Shown piece after piece: positions 16,697-24,622 of a stretch of 64,000 nt of DNA. How positions within the stretch are numbered: the first letter of the stretch is position 1; every line of letters starts with the position of its first letter. The translations under genes were made by a program, and so were the position numbers. Origin of the DNA: Stenotrophomonas sp. 169 (lineage in GTDB: Bacteria > Pseudomonadota > Gammaproteobacteria > Xanthomonadales > Xanthomonadaceae); NCBI RefSeq assembly GCF_014621775.1, contig NZ_CP061204.1, positions 1,384,501-1,448,500 of the forward strand. The letters are read 5' to 3'. The notes beneath the pieces were generated by a model. That model had not been told where the DNA came from. It saw nothing but the letters and a program-made list of their open reading frames with translations, and made no database searches.

Positions 16697-16963
16697 TCAG
16701 CGCAGCTGGCTGTCCTTGCTGCCCCGCCGGTTGTAACCGGACTGGGCGTGCTCGTCTTCATCGTGTTCCTGCTGGCAGGACACGCACAGGCGCACGCCGG
16801 GCACTGCCTGGCGCCTGGCCAGCGGAATCGGTGCATCACATGCTTCGCAGTGTTCCAGCCCAGGCCCTTGCTTGAGCTGGCTGCGCGCGCGTGCGATGGC
16901 GTCATCGACGGTGGCGTCGATCTGGTCCTGTACCGCGCCGTCCTGTGCCCATCCGGTGGCCAT
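16697..16963 (-). CDS. DksA/TraR-type C4 zinc finger protein (YbiI-like)
   Basis: The 88-aa protein has a C4 zinc finger with Cys39, Cys42, Cys60 and Cys63 (HCEACD and RLCVSCQ), preceded by a short helical region. It lacks the long coiled coil of full DksA, so it resembles the small TraR/YbiI relatives that bind RNA polymerase through the secondary channel. Whether it changes transcription here is an inference from the family. It ends in a hydrophilic tail, GYNRRGSKDSQLR. Confidence 0.82.
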   Translation of the reverse strand: MATGWAQDGAVQDQIDATVDDAIARARSQLKQGPGLEHCEACDAPIPLARRQAVPGVRLCVSCQQEHDEDEHAQSGYNRRGSKDSQLR

Positions 16964-17053
16964 GGCCTGTCCTCCACGTGTTTGCCAGCAGACAGCGTAG
17001 GCCTGGGAAGGTGTAGGGCAGGTTGAGGTACAGGGGCTCGGGGTCGGACGGGC

Positions 17054-17635
17054 TCAGCCGTCGCCTTGGATGCCGCCAGGCGCGGTGGACGGATCCCGCC
17101 AACGCCGTACCGTGCGCTGGAAGAACAGATTGTTGGGCAGCTGCAGCACCGTGCCCTCATGGCCGTCGCCGGTTTCCTGCAGCGTGGTGTAGATCAGGTT
17201 GACGTCGATCACGCGCCCCTTCAGGCCCGGCTTTTCGCCGTTCTCGAGGACTTCGATGTAGTCATGCAGGCGGAACGGCCGCGTGGTGAAGATCAGCAGG
17301 GTGCAGAATATGTTCGACAGCACGCTCCACGCGGCGAAGAAGGCCACCGCGCCGACCGCTGCAAAGCCGGTGAAGGCGGTCCACAGCACGGACGCCGACG
17401 TGCCCAGGATGTGCAGGATGACCAGCAGCGCGCCGAAGTAGACGATGAAGCTGGTCAAGCGCCGCGCGCCCATCACCATTTCCAGCGGCAGCGTGTAATG
17501 GGCGGCGAAGCGGCGGATCAGCCGCCGGGCGATGAAGCGCAGCAACCATGCCGCCAGCAGGGTCAACAGGACCATGCCGATCAGCTCGGCCTGTTCAAGC
17601 CAGGCATGGGTCCACGGCGGCAGGTACTTCTCCAT
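17054..17635 (-). CDS. Small mechanosensitive ion channel (MscS family)
   Basis: This 193-aa membrane protein has three hydrophobic segments (about residues 16-36, 58-79 and 85-115). The third is glycine/alanine-rich (GFAAVGAVAFFAAWSVLSN), like the pore helix of MscS. A beta domain follows with RPFRLHDYIEV, GRVIDVNLIYTTLQ and LPNNLFFQR. It is much shorter than E. coli MscS (286 aa) because the C-terminal cage domain is missing. It should open under membrane tension and release solutes. The gene seems to stand alone. Confidence 0.85.
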   Translation of the reverse strand: MEKYLPPWTHAWLEQAELIGMVLLTLLAAWLLRFIARRLIRRFAAHYTLPLEMVMGARRLTSFIVYFGALLVILHILGTSASVLWTAFTGFAAVGAVAFFAAWSVLSNIFCTLLIFTTRPFRLHDYIEVLENGEKPGLKGRVIDVNLIYTTLQETGDGHEGTVLQLPNNLFFQRTVRRWRDPSTAPGGIQGDG

Positions 17636-17671
17636 GCAACAACATCCAATCAGACACGGGGGAGCACGATG

Positions 17672-17863
17672 TTACGCGCGCACTGCCCGTGATTCGACCT
17701 TCGGCCACGTTGCGGGTAGACCGGTGCAGGCCAGCGTGTGGGCGCCACGCAGCAGGCAGGCCTGCTGCGCCTGCAGGCTGATCCGCAGATGCAGGGGATT
17801 GCCCTGCAGCAGCGCGCAGACGAGGATGGCCAGCAGGCCACTGACTGCAGGGGTGGACATCAT
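17672..17863 (-). CDS. Small secreted or membrane protein candidate (63 aa)
   Basis: No known family is recognised. The frame encodes 63 aa starting MMSTPAVSGLLAILVCALLQ, which reads like a signal peptide or single membrane helix, and contains four cysteines. Third codon positions are strongly GC-rich, as in neighbouring real genes, and a GGAG lies 5 bases before the first ATG. It is divergent from the ECF sigma factor gene with 115 bp between starts. Against it are its small size and the overlap with other open frames in this GC-rich DNA. Confidence 0.45.
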   Translation of the reverse strand: MMSTPAVSGLLAILVCALLQGNPLHLRISLQAQQACLLRGAHTLACTGLPATWPKVESRAVRA

Positions 17864-17901
17864 GTCGCTCCGTGGCCATGGCGGGCCGGTGGGGTGTACG
17901 G

Positions 17902-17974
17902 CTTGGATGCCCCGACCGGCAGAAAGGTTTGAATCCGGCGGCTTTAAACCTTTTCTTTCGTGGCGGCATCCAAG
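17902..17974. promoter_or_regulatory. 73-bp imperfect palindrome upstream of the ECF sigma gene
   Basis: Outer arms CTTGGATGCC (17902-17911) and GGCATCCAAG (17965-17974) and inner arms AAAGGTTT (17923-17930) and AAACCTTT (17946-17953) are placed symmetrically around a 15-bp centre. Together they form two 29-nt arms that match at about 21 positions. The right arm overlaps the likely ribosome site of the sigma gene (ATG at 17979), so it could be an operator or a leader RNA fold. Confidence 0.5.
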
Positions 17975-17978
17975 GGTC

Positions 17979-18557
17979 ATGTTCGATACGTTGACGCCAG
18001 AACGCGACACCGCTTCCCCCGCCGCCTACGACGAGCACGCCGTGGTACGCGCGGCGGTTGCCGGCGATGTGGCGGCCTACGAGCAGTTGTATCGCCAGCA
18101 TGCCCCGCGTCTGTTCGCGGTGCTGTGGCGACTGTGCGGTGGGCAGCAGGCGCGCGCCGAAGATGCGCTGCAGGAGGCCTTCCTGCAGGCATGGAAAGCA
18201 CTGCCCGCGTTCCGCATGGAGAGCAGCCTGGGCACCTGGTTGCATCGGCTCGGCGTCAATGCCGCCCTGATGGACCTGCGTGCGCAGGGGCGCCACGACC
18301 ATGACAGCCTGGAGGACAGGGACCGGGAGCTGCCCGGGATGGGCATCGATGATCCCTGTGCCGGCACCGAGCGTGACCTGGAACGCGCCCTGGCCCGCTT
18401 GCCGCCACGTGCACGTGCGGTGCTGGTGCTGCATGACATCGAGGGCTGGAAACACCACGAGATCGCCGAACAGCTGCAGATGGCGGTGGGTACTTCAAAA
18501 GCGCAGCTGCACCGTGCGCGCGGCCTGCTGCGTGCGCGACTGGGAGACATGACATGA
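17979..18557 (+). CDS. ECF RNA polymerase sigma factor
   Basis: The 192-aa protein has sigma region 2 (YEQLYRQHAPRLFAVLWRL, then AEDALQEAFLQAWKALP with the region 2.4 recognition part) and region 4 (LPPRARAVLVLHDIEGWKHHEIAE, then GTSKAQLHRARGLLRARL). The spacer between them is short, and regions 1 and 3 are missing, as expected of ECF sigma factors. It should direct RNA polymerase to an envelope-stress or similar regulon. Its TGA overlaps the next gene's ATG, and the product of that gene has the layout of an anti-sigma factor. An imperfect palindrome covers its leader. Confidence 0.9.
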   Translation: MFDTLTPERDTASPAAYDEHAVVRAAVAGDVAAYEQLYRQHAPRLFAVLWRLCGGQQARAEDALQEAFLQAWKALPAFRMESSLGTWLHRLGVNAALMDLRAQGRHDHDSLEDRDRELPGMGIDDPCAGTERDLERALARLPPRARAVLVLHDIEGWKHHEIAEQLQMAVGTSKAQLHRARGLLRARLGDMT

Positions 18558-19087
18558 CGCACCACGATGACCTTGACCACGCGCGGGACACGGCGCTGCT
18601 ACGTCAACTGCAGGACCTGCCGCGCGAGATGCGCGTGCCTGCCGACGGTTGGACCCGCCTGCAGGCCGCGCTGCCGGTGCGCGCTGCGGAGGAACAGCCC
18701 GGGGCGAAGGTGATCCCGTTGCGGCGCCTGCGCCATGCACGCTGGTCGCTGCCCGCAGGCGCTGCGCTGGCCGCCAGCCTGGCGCTGTACTGGGTGTTGC
18801 CCTTGCCACTGCAACCCGCCGCGCCGCCGGCGCCCACGGTGTTGCAGCAGCAGGCGGCCGTCATGACCGACGCATACCGCCAGGCCATGGCGGCCCTGCC
18901 GCCGGTGGATGCGCCGGAGTGGCGGCCGGCGCTGGTGGAACTCGACCACGGCGCCGACCAGATCCGCGACGCGTTGCAGCAGAGCCCGCGCTCGCGCCAT
19001 CTTCTTGAACAGCTGCAGCGCACCTACGCATTGCGGTTGGAACTGACCCGGCAGGCAACACGCGCTGCCTCCGGCCTGCCCACCTGA
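18554..19087 (+). CDS. Probable membrane-bound anti-sigma factor
   Basis: The 177-aa protein has a cytoplasmic N-terminus of about 70 residues (with DLPREMRVPADGWTRLQAAL), one membrane helix at about 72-88 (AGAALAASLALYWVLPL) and a periplasmic part rich in Gln and Ala. This topology, together with a 4-bp ATGA overlap with the sigma gene, is typical of anti-sigma factors that hold an ECF sigma at the membrane. I do not see the HxxxCxxC motif of zinc-dependent (ZAS) anti-sigma factors. The role is inferred mainly from context. Confidence 0.7.
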   Translation: MTHHDDLDHARDTALLRQLQDLPREMRVPADGWTRLQAALPVRAAEEQPGAKVIPLRRLRHARWSLPAGAALAASLALYWVLPLPLQPAAPPAPTVLQQQAAVMTDAYRQAMAALPPVDAPEWRPALVELDHGADQIRDALQQSPRSRHLLEQLQRTYALRLELTRQATRAASGLPT

Positions 19088-19110
19088 TCCTGTTTCCCGA
19101 GGTAACGACC

Positions 19111-19986
19111 ATGCGCCCCTTTCTCCTGTTGTCTGCGTTCGCGCTGCTTGCGTCACCGGCATGGGCCGATACGCGTGTCGATGAGCGCCATGCCATCGCG
19201 CCCGGCGGACGGATCGAAATCAGCAACATCGCCGGCAAGGTCACCGTGCGCGGCTGGGATCGCCGCGACGTGCAGCTGACCGGCACGTTGTCCGACGGGC
19301 TGACGCTGAAGCCGGAAAAGAGTGCCAGCCGCGTGCGCTGGGAAGTGGTCTACCCCCGCCGCAGCAACAGCGGTGGGGCCACGCTCGAGGTCTTCGTGCC
19401 GCGCGGGGTGGAGCTGCAGCTCGGGACGGTCAGCGCGGATATCGATATCGCCGGCATCGACGTCAAGCGGGTGCAGGCCAACACGGTCAGTGGCGATGTG
19501 CGAGCGGCCGGACGCAGTGCGGAAGGCACCCTCAACTCTGTCAGCGGTGACGTGGACACCGAGTTGCAGACCACCCGCATGGAGGCGCGCACGGTCAGCG
19601 GCAGCATCCGTGCCGGTGGCGGACTGTCGGGGGAGATCGGCGCGACCACGGTGTCGGGTCAGGTCGGGGTAGAGGCGGGCCGCACGCAGCGGCTGGTGGT
19701 GGAAACGGTGTCCGGCCGCATCGACCTGTCAGCGGCAGCGTTGGCGCCGGGCGGACGGATCAGCGCGCAATCGGTCAGTGCGCCCATATCCCTGCGGGTG
19801 CCGGCCACCGTGTCGGCCCAGCTGTCGATCGACAGCTTCAGTGGGAACATCCAGAGTGATGCCGGAAACGTGGAGCGGCCCCGGCATGGTCCCGGCAGCA
19901 CGCTGGACACGCGGCTGGGGAGCGGCGACGGTGATATCAGCCTGCAGTCACATTCGGGCGGGGTACGCGTGCGCCTGGACCGCTGA
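19111..19986 (+). CDS. DUF4097 family beta-repeat secreted protein
   Basis: A 291-aa protein with a clear signal peptide (MRPFLLLSAFALLASPAWA), exported to the periplasm or surface. The rest is a regular beta structure of repeated short strands with NTVSGDVRAAGRSAEG, NSVSGDVDTELQT, RTVSGSIRAGG and ETVSGRIDLS. The V-S-G repeat every 20 residues or so is diagnostic of DUF4097 (putative adhesin-like) proteins. It is the third gene of the sigma operon, 23 bp after the anti-sigma gene, with an AGG ribosome site at 19098. It may sense or buffer an envelope condition, but there is no direct evidence. Confidence 0.85.
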   Translation: MRPFLLLSAFALLASPAWADTRVDERHAIAPGGRIEISNIAGKVTVRGWDRRDVQLTGTLSDGLTLKPEKSASRVRWEVVYPRRSNSGGATLEVFVPRGVELQLGTVSADIDIAGIDVKRVQANTVSGDVRAAGRSAEGTLNSVSGDVDTELQTTRMEARTVSGSIRAGGGLSGEIGATTVSGQVGVEAGRTQRLVVETVSGRIDLSAAALAPGGRISAQSVSAPISLRVPATVSAQLSIDSFSGNIQSDAGNVERPRHGPGSTLDTRLGSGDGDISLQSHSGGVRVRLDR

Positions 19987-20042
19987 GCGGCAGGGCATGC
20001 AGGCCGGCCGCGGCGGTGCAGCCGCCGCGGTCGCCGACACGG

Positions 20043-20225
20043 TCAGCTGGCTTTCTTCAGCGACCAGGTGTTGCCAAGTACTTCGATCTTGCCACCCGCT
20101 TTGCGGAACGCGGCCAGGTCGGCGGCGATGCTGTTGCTGCTGGGCGTAGAGCTGGACGAACCGCTCTTGCGCTCATTGCGGATGGTGTTGCTGGCCTTCG
20201 CGGGGGTCTTTGCCTTGCGGGGCAT
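20043..20225 (-). CDS. Small basic hypothetical protein (60 aa)
   Basis: No family is recognised. The 60-aa protein is basic (starts MPRKAKTPAKASNTI) with a serine-rich middle (SGSSSSTPSSNS) and a more ordered end, AADLAAFRKAGGKIEVLGNT. It has no signal peptide or cysteine. The codon positions look coding, and it lies 11 bp downstream of the YkgJ gene on the same strand, so they may be co-transcribed. It could bind nucleic acid, but this is only suggested by charge. Confidence 0.55.
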   Translation of the reverse strand: MPRKAKTPAKASNTIRNERKSGSSSSTPSSNSIAADLAAFRKAGGKIEVLGNTWSLKKAS

Positions 20226-20236
20226 GGTTGCTCCTG

Positions 20237-20584
20237 TCAGGGTGAAGGGTGGGGGGAGGTCCAGGCATCTGCCTGGTGCTGGTAATCCTGCCGTTCGCGC
20301 TGGCAGTCATCGCCGCCCATCTTGAACTGGCGACAGATCGCGGGGCGCTGCGTATAGATGCTGCAACGCAGGTGGTACGGGTCGATGGCTGCGCACCAGC
20401 CTTCTTCGTTCTGCGCCATGCGACGGCCGCCCCGGCCGTCACTTTCCACGAACCAGATGGGGACGTCATCGCCCGGCATCAACCACACCGGCAGCCGGCA
20501 ACAGACGGCATCGCATCGACGGCAGTCGATGGGGGCGGGTGCCTGCTCAGGTTGTACGGCCTCGTGGGCCTTCGTAATGCCCAA
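20237..20584 (-). CDS. YkgJ family cysteine cluster protein
   Basis: About 115 aa with the YkgJ cysteine pattern: CRRCDAVCC near the N-terminus, GWCAAIDPYHLRCSIY and RPAICRQF further on. These cysteines are thought to bind zinc or an iron-sulphur cluster; the cellular role is unknown. The start is uncertain: no ATG fits, and I take TTG at 20584 because the sequence before it does not look like the family. A GTG at 20668 would add 28 residues. It probably forms a pair with the 60-aa gene downstream. Confidence 0.75.
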   Translation of the reverse strand: MGITKAHEAVQPEQAPAPIDCRRCDAVCCRLPVWLMPGDDVPIWFVESDGRGGRRMAQNEEGWCAAIDPYHLRCSIYTQRPAICRQFKMGGDDCQRERQDYQHQADAWTSPHPSP

Positions 20585-20765
20585 GGATGGTCTCGATCGC
20601 GGCTCGGAAGCGTGGCCATGGCAGAGCCAGGAGCCATGGCCGGAAGGCCCGCGGACGGGCCGTTGCACGCAGTGACACGTCGCGCACGCAGGTAGAACGT
20701 GCGCCGACGGAATATGCGGTGATTGTCAAGCCGGTCGAGTTTAACGCGGATCGCTTCGGGATATG

Positions 20766-22127
20766 TTAAGGGGTGCCGGCTGCTGCCAATGCCAGCCCCT
20801 GCACCACGCCGAACGAGGCATCGCCGTGGACCTGCCGGGCATCCGGGAAGGCCGCTGCCGCGACCTGCCGCAGATAGCCTGCGCGGGACATGCCCCCGGT
20901 CAGGAAAACCGCATCCGGGTCATGCCCGATGTCCTGCCGGACCTGGGCCAGCAGCGCCTGCAGCTGCCCCAGGTAGGCATGTGCGGCCTGTCCCAGGCCG
21001 TCGGCCGAGGTGTCAGCCTGCAGCCCCTTTTCGATGAACGGCAGCGGACTGGCATGGGCGGGCGTGCTGCTCAGGCTGATCTTGGCCCGCTCCACTTCAC
21101 GGTACAGCCGTGCGGTATTGCCGGTGTCCTGCAGGGCCTGCAGGCGGCTGCCGTACGGGTTTTCAACGTGATCGTAGGTGTGCTGGCGGAAGTCGCGCTG
21201 GCGCGTCATGTCCTGCACCGTGGCCGCCTCCACATAGTGGTGGGTTGGCACGCGGGTGATGCCGCGGCCGAACAACGGCATGTACGCCGCCAGGCTCAGC
21301 GCCAGATCGATATCGGTGCCACCGCGGGCGATGCCCCAGGCCCGGTGGATGCGCGGGGCTTCACCGCCGCCCACCCGCGCATGGGCGATGTCGGTGGTGC
21401 CGCCGCCGATGTCCACGATCACGGCATCATGGGCATCGCTGCTGGTGGCGTGGTAATGCATGGCCGCCGCTGCGGGTTCTTCCAGGAAGTCGACCTGGTC
21501 GAAGCCGGCCGCGACCGCTGCCTCGCGCAGGATGTCCAGCGCCTGGTCGTTGCCGGCATCGCCGATCGAGCTGCGGAACTGCACCGGGCGGCCCAGCAGC
21601 GCCTCGCGCACGGGCACGCCAAGTTGGGCGCTGGCGGTGAGCCGGATGTGCTCGAGGATGTGCGTGGCGATGCCGGTGATGGTCTGGCGAGCACGCGGAT
21701 GCAGGTTGTAGCCCAGCATCGACTTCGGGCTCTGCACCAGGTTGCCCTCGTTCTCTTCGAAGTAGGCTTCCAGCGCCTCATCGCCATACACCGCGTTCTG
21801 CAGCAGTTGGCTGGAGCTGCGTGGTTCGGCCATGCGGCGCTCCATCCATTGCCGGCGCAGGGTGCGCAGGGCTTCGCGACGGAGGGCTTCCAGCGGACGT
21901 GGATGGCCGGCGGCACGGGCTTCGCGCGCGGCGGTGTCGATCAGCTCCTGCAGCTCATGCTCCTGCCCTGGCTCAAGGGTGAACTCACCGGGGTCCTGCA
22001 TGATGCCGGGAAAGTACACCGTGGTCCGGAACTGGTCGGCGTCGCCGAAGCGGATCGGCTCCACCCGCCCATCGCGGACGATGGCCGCGGCGGAGTTGCT
22101 GGTGCCGAAGTCGATGCCCAGGCGCAT
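20766..22127 (-). CDS. yegD: YegD-like Hsp70 family chaperone
   Basis: The 453-aa protein starts MRLGIDFGTSNSAAAIV, the phosphate-1 ATP-binding motif of Hsp70/actin-fold proteins. VIVDIGGGTTDIAHARVG (phosphate 2) and VFLTGGMSRAG (adenosine loop) follow. It is only the nucleotide-binding domain with an insertion; the peptide-binding domain of DnaK is missing, as in E. coli YegD (450 aa). No DnaJ or GrpE gene is nearby. The gene stands alone on the minus strand, divergent from yjdM, and its start is fixed by the family N-terminus. Confidence 0.85.
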   Translation of the reverse strand: MRLGIDFGTSNSAAAIVRDGRVEPIRFGDADQFRTTVYFPGIMQDPGEFTLEPGQEHELQELIDTAAREARAAGHPRPLEALRREALRTLRRQWMERRMAEPRSSSQLLQNAVYGDEALEAYFEENEGNLVQSPKSMLGYNLHPRARQTITGIATHILEHIRLTASAQLGVPVREALLGRPVQFRSSIGDAGNDQALDILREAAVAAGFDQVDFLEEPAAAAMHYHATSSDAHDAVIVDIGGGTTDIAHARVGGGEAPRIHRAWGIARGGTDIDLALSLAAYMPLFGRGITRVPTHHYVEAATVQDMTRQRDFRQHTYDHVENPYGSRLQALQDTGNTARLYREVERAKISLSSTPAHASPLPFIEKGLQADTSADGLGQAAHAYLGQLQALLAQVRQDIGHDPDAVFLTGGMSRAGYLRQVAAAAFPDARQVHGDASFGVVQGLALAAAGTP

Positions 22128-22251
22128 GTTGGGGCTTCCGTGATTGCAAGGGCCGCGCACTGTAGCGCGCCGGCCGGCGCAGCGGTAGGGCAGGGCGCGG
22201 GGGCCGCCCGGTTACAATGCGGGCTGTCGAAATTCTGCAAGGTCCCGCCCG

Positions 22252-22587
22252 ATGTCCGCCACCCCTCCCTGCCCGCAATGCACCCTGGAAAACACCTACG
22301 CCGATGGCGCGCTGATGATCTGCGCCGACTGTGGCTTCGAGTGGACGGCTGAAGAGAGTGTCGGCTCCAGCGTGGTGGTGCGGGACAGCAACGGCAACGT
22401 GCTGGCGGCCGGGGACACGGTCACCGTGATCAAGGACCTGAAGGTCAAGGGCTCGTCGATTCCGCTGAAGCAGGGCACGGTGATCCGCAACATCCGCCTG
22501 GTGGAAGACGATGCCGAACACATCGAAGGCAACTCGGAGAAGATCAAGGGCCTGGTGCTGAAGGTCTGCTTCCTCAAGAAAGCCTGA
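22252..22587 (+). CDS. yjdM: YjdM/PhnA family zinc-ribbon protein
   Basis: At 111 aa it has an N-terminal zinc ribbon (PPCPQCTLENTY and MICADCGFEW) and a C-terminal SH3-like domain (DSNGNVLAAGDTVTVIKDLKVKG, ending KVCFLKK). This is E. coli YjdM, formerly PhnA, which despite its old name is not needed for phosphonate use. It is a small cytoplasmic protein of unknown job. A possible -10 box TACAAT lies at 22213-22218, but no matching -35 is obvious. Confidence 0.9.
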   Translation: MSATPPCPQCTLENTYADGALMICADCGFEWTAEESVGSSVVVRDSNGNVLAAGDTVTVIKDLKVKGSSIPLKQGTVIRNIRLVEDDAEHIEGNSEKIKGLVLKVCFLKKA

Positions 22588-22597
22588 TGCGCGCGCC

Positions 22598-22619
22598 GCC
22601 GGGCAGGGCTCGGCGCTAC
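22598..22619. repeat. Single SMAG-type REP palindrome, overlapping a stop codon
   Basis: GCCGGGCAGGGCTCGGCGCT with AC following (CTAC at 22616-22619) is an inverted, slightly degenerate SMAG unit. Its GTAG terminus, read on the minus strand, supplies the TAG stop of the transglutaminase/TPR gene. It fills most of the 28-bp gap after yjdM. Confidence 0.75.
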
Positions 22620-23743
22620 AACGCCGCATGGGCGGCCTGCTGGTGTCGCCAGCGCTGCAGGCTGTCCAGTTTGCTCTGATAATGCGACTGTTGCGCCGCT
22701 CCACCCAGCTGCTGCGCGCGCTGCAGTTCGCGGCCCGCGCGCGGCAGGTCACCGGCCATCACGTAGGCACGTGCCAGCGCGAAGTGGAACTGGTGGGCGC
22801 TGTCGTACAGCCGCAACGCCCTGCGATAAAAATGGATGGCGCGATCGCTGTCGCCTGCGCGTTCGGCCTGCGTGCCCAGCAGGTACTGCACGAAGGGATC
22901 ACGTTGCCGCACGTGCTGCAGGCGCTGCTGCAGGCGCGCTGCTCCCGCGCGGTCGCCCATGCGGGCCAACAGGCTGCTCGCGTTGATCAGGCTGGGGGTG
23001 TGGCGGGGCGAAATGCGCAGCGCTTCCATGTAATGCGCTCGCGCCAATGACAGGTTTCCCTGGCGGCCTTCCAGCACGGCGAGGTTGTTCAGGGCTGCAC
23101 TGAAGCCGGCCGATTGCCGCAGGGCAGCGTCGAACCATGCGCGCGCGGCGACCACGTTGCCCGCCTCCAGCTGCACTGCGCCGCGATTGTTGTAGAAATG
23201 GGCGAGGGCCCGCGCATCGTCGATCGGGCGCGGTCCTTTGCGGTCATAAAGGACGTTGCGGTCGAGGTCCACCGTGCCGCTTCGTCCGTTGACCTCGATC
23301 CCCGCGTTGACGTGGCCGACGTTGTAGAGCACGCCTTCCTCCTGATACCACGACACCACCTGGTCCACTTCCTGCACGCGGGCCTGGATGCCAGCGCTGC
23401 GCGCGAGGGCAACGAACAACAGGGTGAAGGACAGGCAGTTCGCGCGTCGCTGCTGCCAGGTCTCGCTGACGGTGAGCGTTGCAGCGGCGTCGTACTGAAG
23501 ATCCATGCCGTCGCGGGCGAAGATCATCTCGACCAGTTGCTGCAGGCGCGCTTCGCGGTCGGGCCCGGCGGAGATCACCCGTTGCCGCAGCAGCGCCTGC
23601 AGGCCAGGCGGCACCGCGACGATCTGCGACGCCGATGGTGGGGTGTCCGCAGCCAACGCCTGCACCGGAGCGCCCTGCGTCACGGGCAGGGCGAAGGCGG
23701 ACACGCTGAAGAAAGCGAGCAGCAGCACCGGCCAGCGCGTCAT
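22616..23743 (-). CDS. Secreted transglutaminase-like/TPR protein
   Basis: The 375-aa protein has a signal peptide (MTRWPVLLLAFFSVSAFA). Next is a transglutaminase-like core with a possible Cys103 (RANCLSFTLLFVALARSAG), His144 (NVGHVNAG) and Asp159 (TVDLDRN) triad. From about residue 175 there are four or five TPR repeats (FYNNRGAVQLEAGNVVAARAW, AALNNLAVLEGRQGNLSLAR and others). It probably acts in the periplasm or on the cell surface as a protein-processing or peptidase-like factor with a protein-binding arm. The TAG stop lies in the GTAG end of a SMAG element. Confidence 0.8.
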   Translation of the reverse strand: MTRWPVLLLAFFSVSAFALPVTQGAPVQALAADTPPSASQIVAVPPGLQALLRQRVISAGPDREARLQQLVEMIFARDGMDLQYDAAATLTVSETWQQRRANCLSFTLLFVALARSAGIQARVQEVDQVVSWYQEEGVLYNVGHVNAGIEVNGRSGTVDLDRNVLYDRKGPRPIDDARALAHFYNNRGAVQLEAGNVVAARAWFDAALRQSAGFSAALNNLAVLEGRQGNLSLARAHYMEALRISPRHTPSLINASSLLARMGDRAGAARLQQRLQHVRQRDPFVQYLLGTQAERAGDSDRAIHFYRRALRLYDSAHQFHFALARAYVMAGDLPRAGRELQRAQQLGGAAQQSHYQSKLDSLQRWRHQQAAHAAL

Positions 23744-23974
23744 GGCGGTTCTCCGTGGGCACGCGGGTGCCTCTTCGGGCGAGTCTAGCGCCGGCGCGTG
23801 CCCCCGCAAGACCGCCCGTCGGCCGGTTGCGCGTCATCCACAGCGGGTGTGGACGAGCGCTCAATAAAGCTGTGCATAAGTGCTCCCGCCCCAAGCGCAG
23901 CAAGCATCGTGAAGGGGTGGTGAAAAACTAGCCAGTGCTTGCGTGCGCAGGGACTGGCGGGCCATGCTGCGGTC

Positions 23975-24577
23975 ATGGAATTCCAGCCTATCGTTCTGCC
24001 TGCCGCACAATGGACCGAGCTTGAAGCGTGTTACGCCTCGCCGCCGCGTGCGTATCACCATTTCGGCCATGTGCGCGCGCTGCTGCAGCACTGCCAATGG
24101 GTTGCCGATGGCCCCGGCTGGGCACAGCCACGCGAGGTGTATCTCGCCGTGCTGTACCACGATGCCGTCTACGAAAGCGGTCGCAAGGACAACGAGGCGC
24201 GCTCTGCCGCCCTGGCGGTGGAGGCGATCACCCGCTGGTTGCCGGACGAAGGTATCGACGCGGGCAGAGTGAGCGAGCTCATCCTGCTGACGGCGCAGCA
24301 TGGTGGGCTGCAGCCGGCCGATGTGGATGCGGACGCCGCGCTCTTCCTGGACTGCGACATGGCCATCCTCGGTGCGCCCGCCGAGGTCTTCGATGCCTAT
24401 GATCGGGGCGTGGCGGAGGAGTATGCCGGGACGGTTCCCGGCTTCCTGTACCGGGCGGGACGGCGGCGCTTCCTGCGCGGCGTGCTGCGGCAGCCGCGCA
24501 TTTTCCTCAGTGACACCTTCCACCAGCGTTTCGATGCGCCTGCGCGGGACAACCTGCAGCGGGTGGCGGGCCGCTGA
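23975..24577 (+). CDS. Predicted HD-superfamily phosphohydrolase
   Basis: A 200-aa protein with RAYHHFGHVRALL near residue 25, VYLAVLYHDAVYE at 56-68 (His62-Asp63) and DNEARSAALA. This is the layout of the small metal-dependent HD hydrolases annotated as predicted HD superfamily hydrolases. The substrate is not known; nucleotides are common for the fold. The start MEFQPIVLPAAQW is preferred to one 12 codons upstream. It is followed at 45 bp by the short cysteine protein and then the DUF998 gene, so the three may form an operon. Confidence 0.8.
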   Translation: MEFQPIVLPAAQWTELEACYASPPRAYHHFGHVRALLQHCQWVADGPGWAQPREVYLAVLYHDAVYESGRKDNEARSAALAVEAITRWLPDEGIDAGRVSELILLTAQHGGLQPADVDADAALFLDCDMAILGAPAEVFDAYDRGVAEEYAGTVPGFLYRAGRRRFLRGVLRQPRIFLSDTFHQRFDAPARDNLQRVAGR

Positions 24578-24622
24578 ATCGGCTCGTTACACTGACCGCC
24601 CTTTTGTTGTCGGCGTGCCTGC

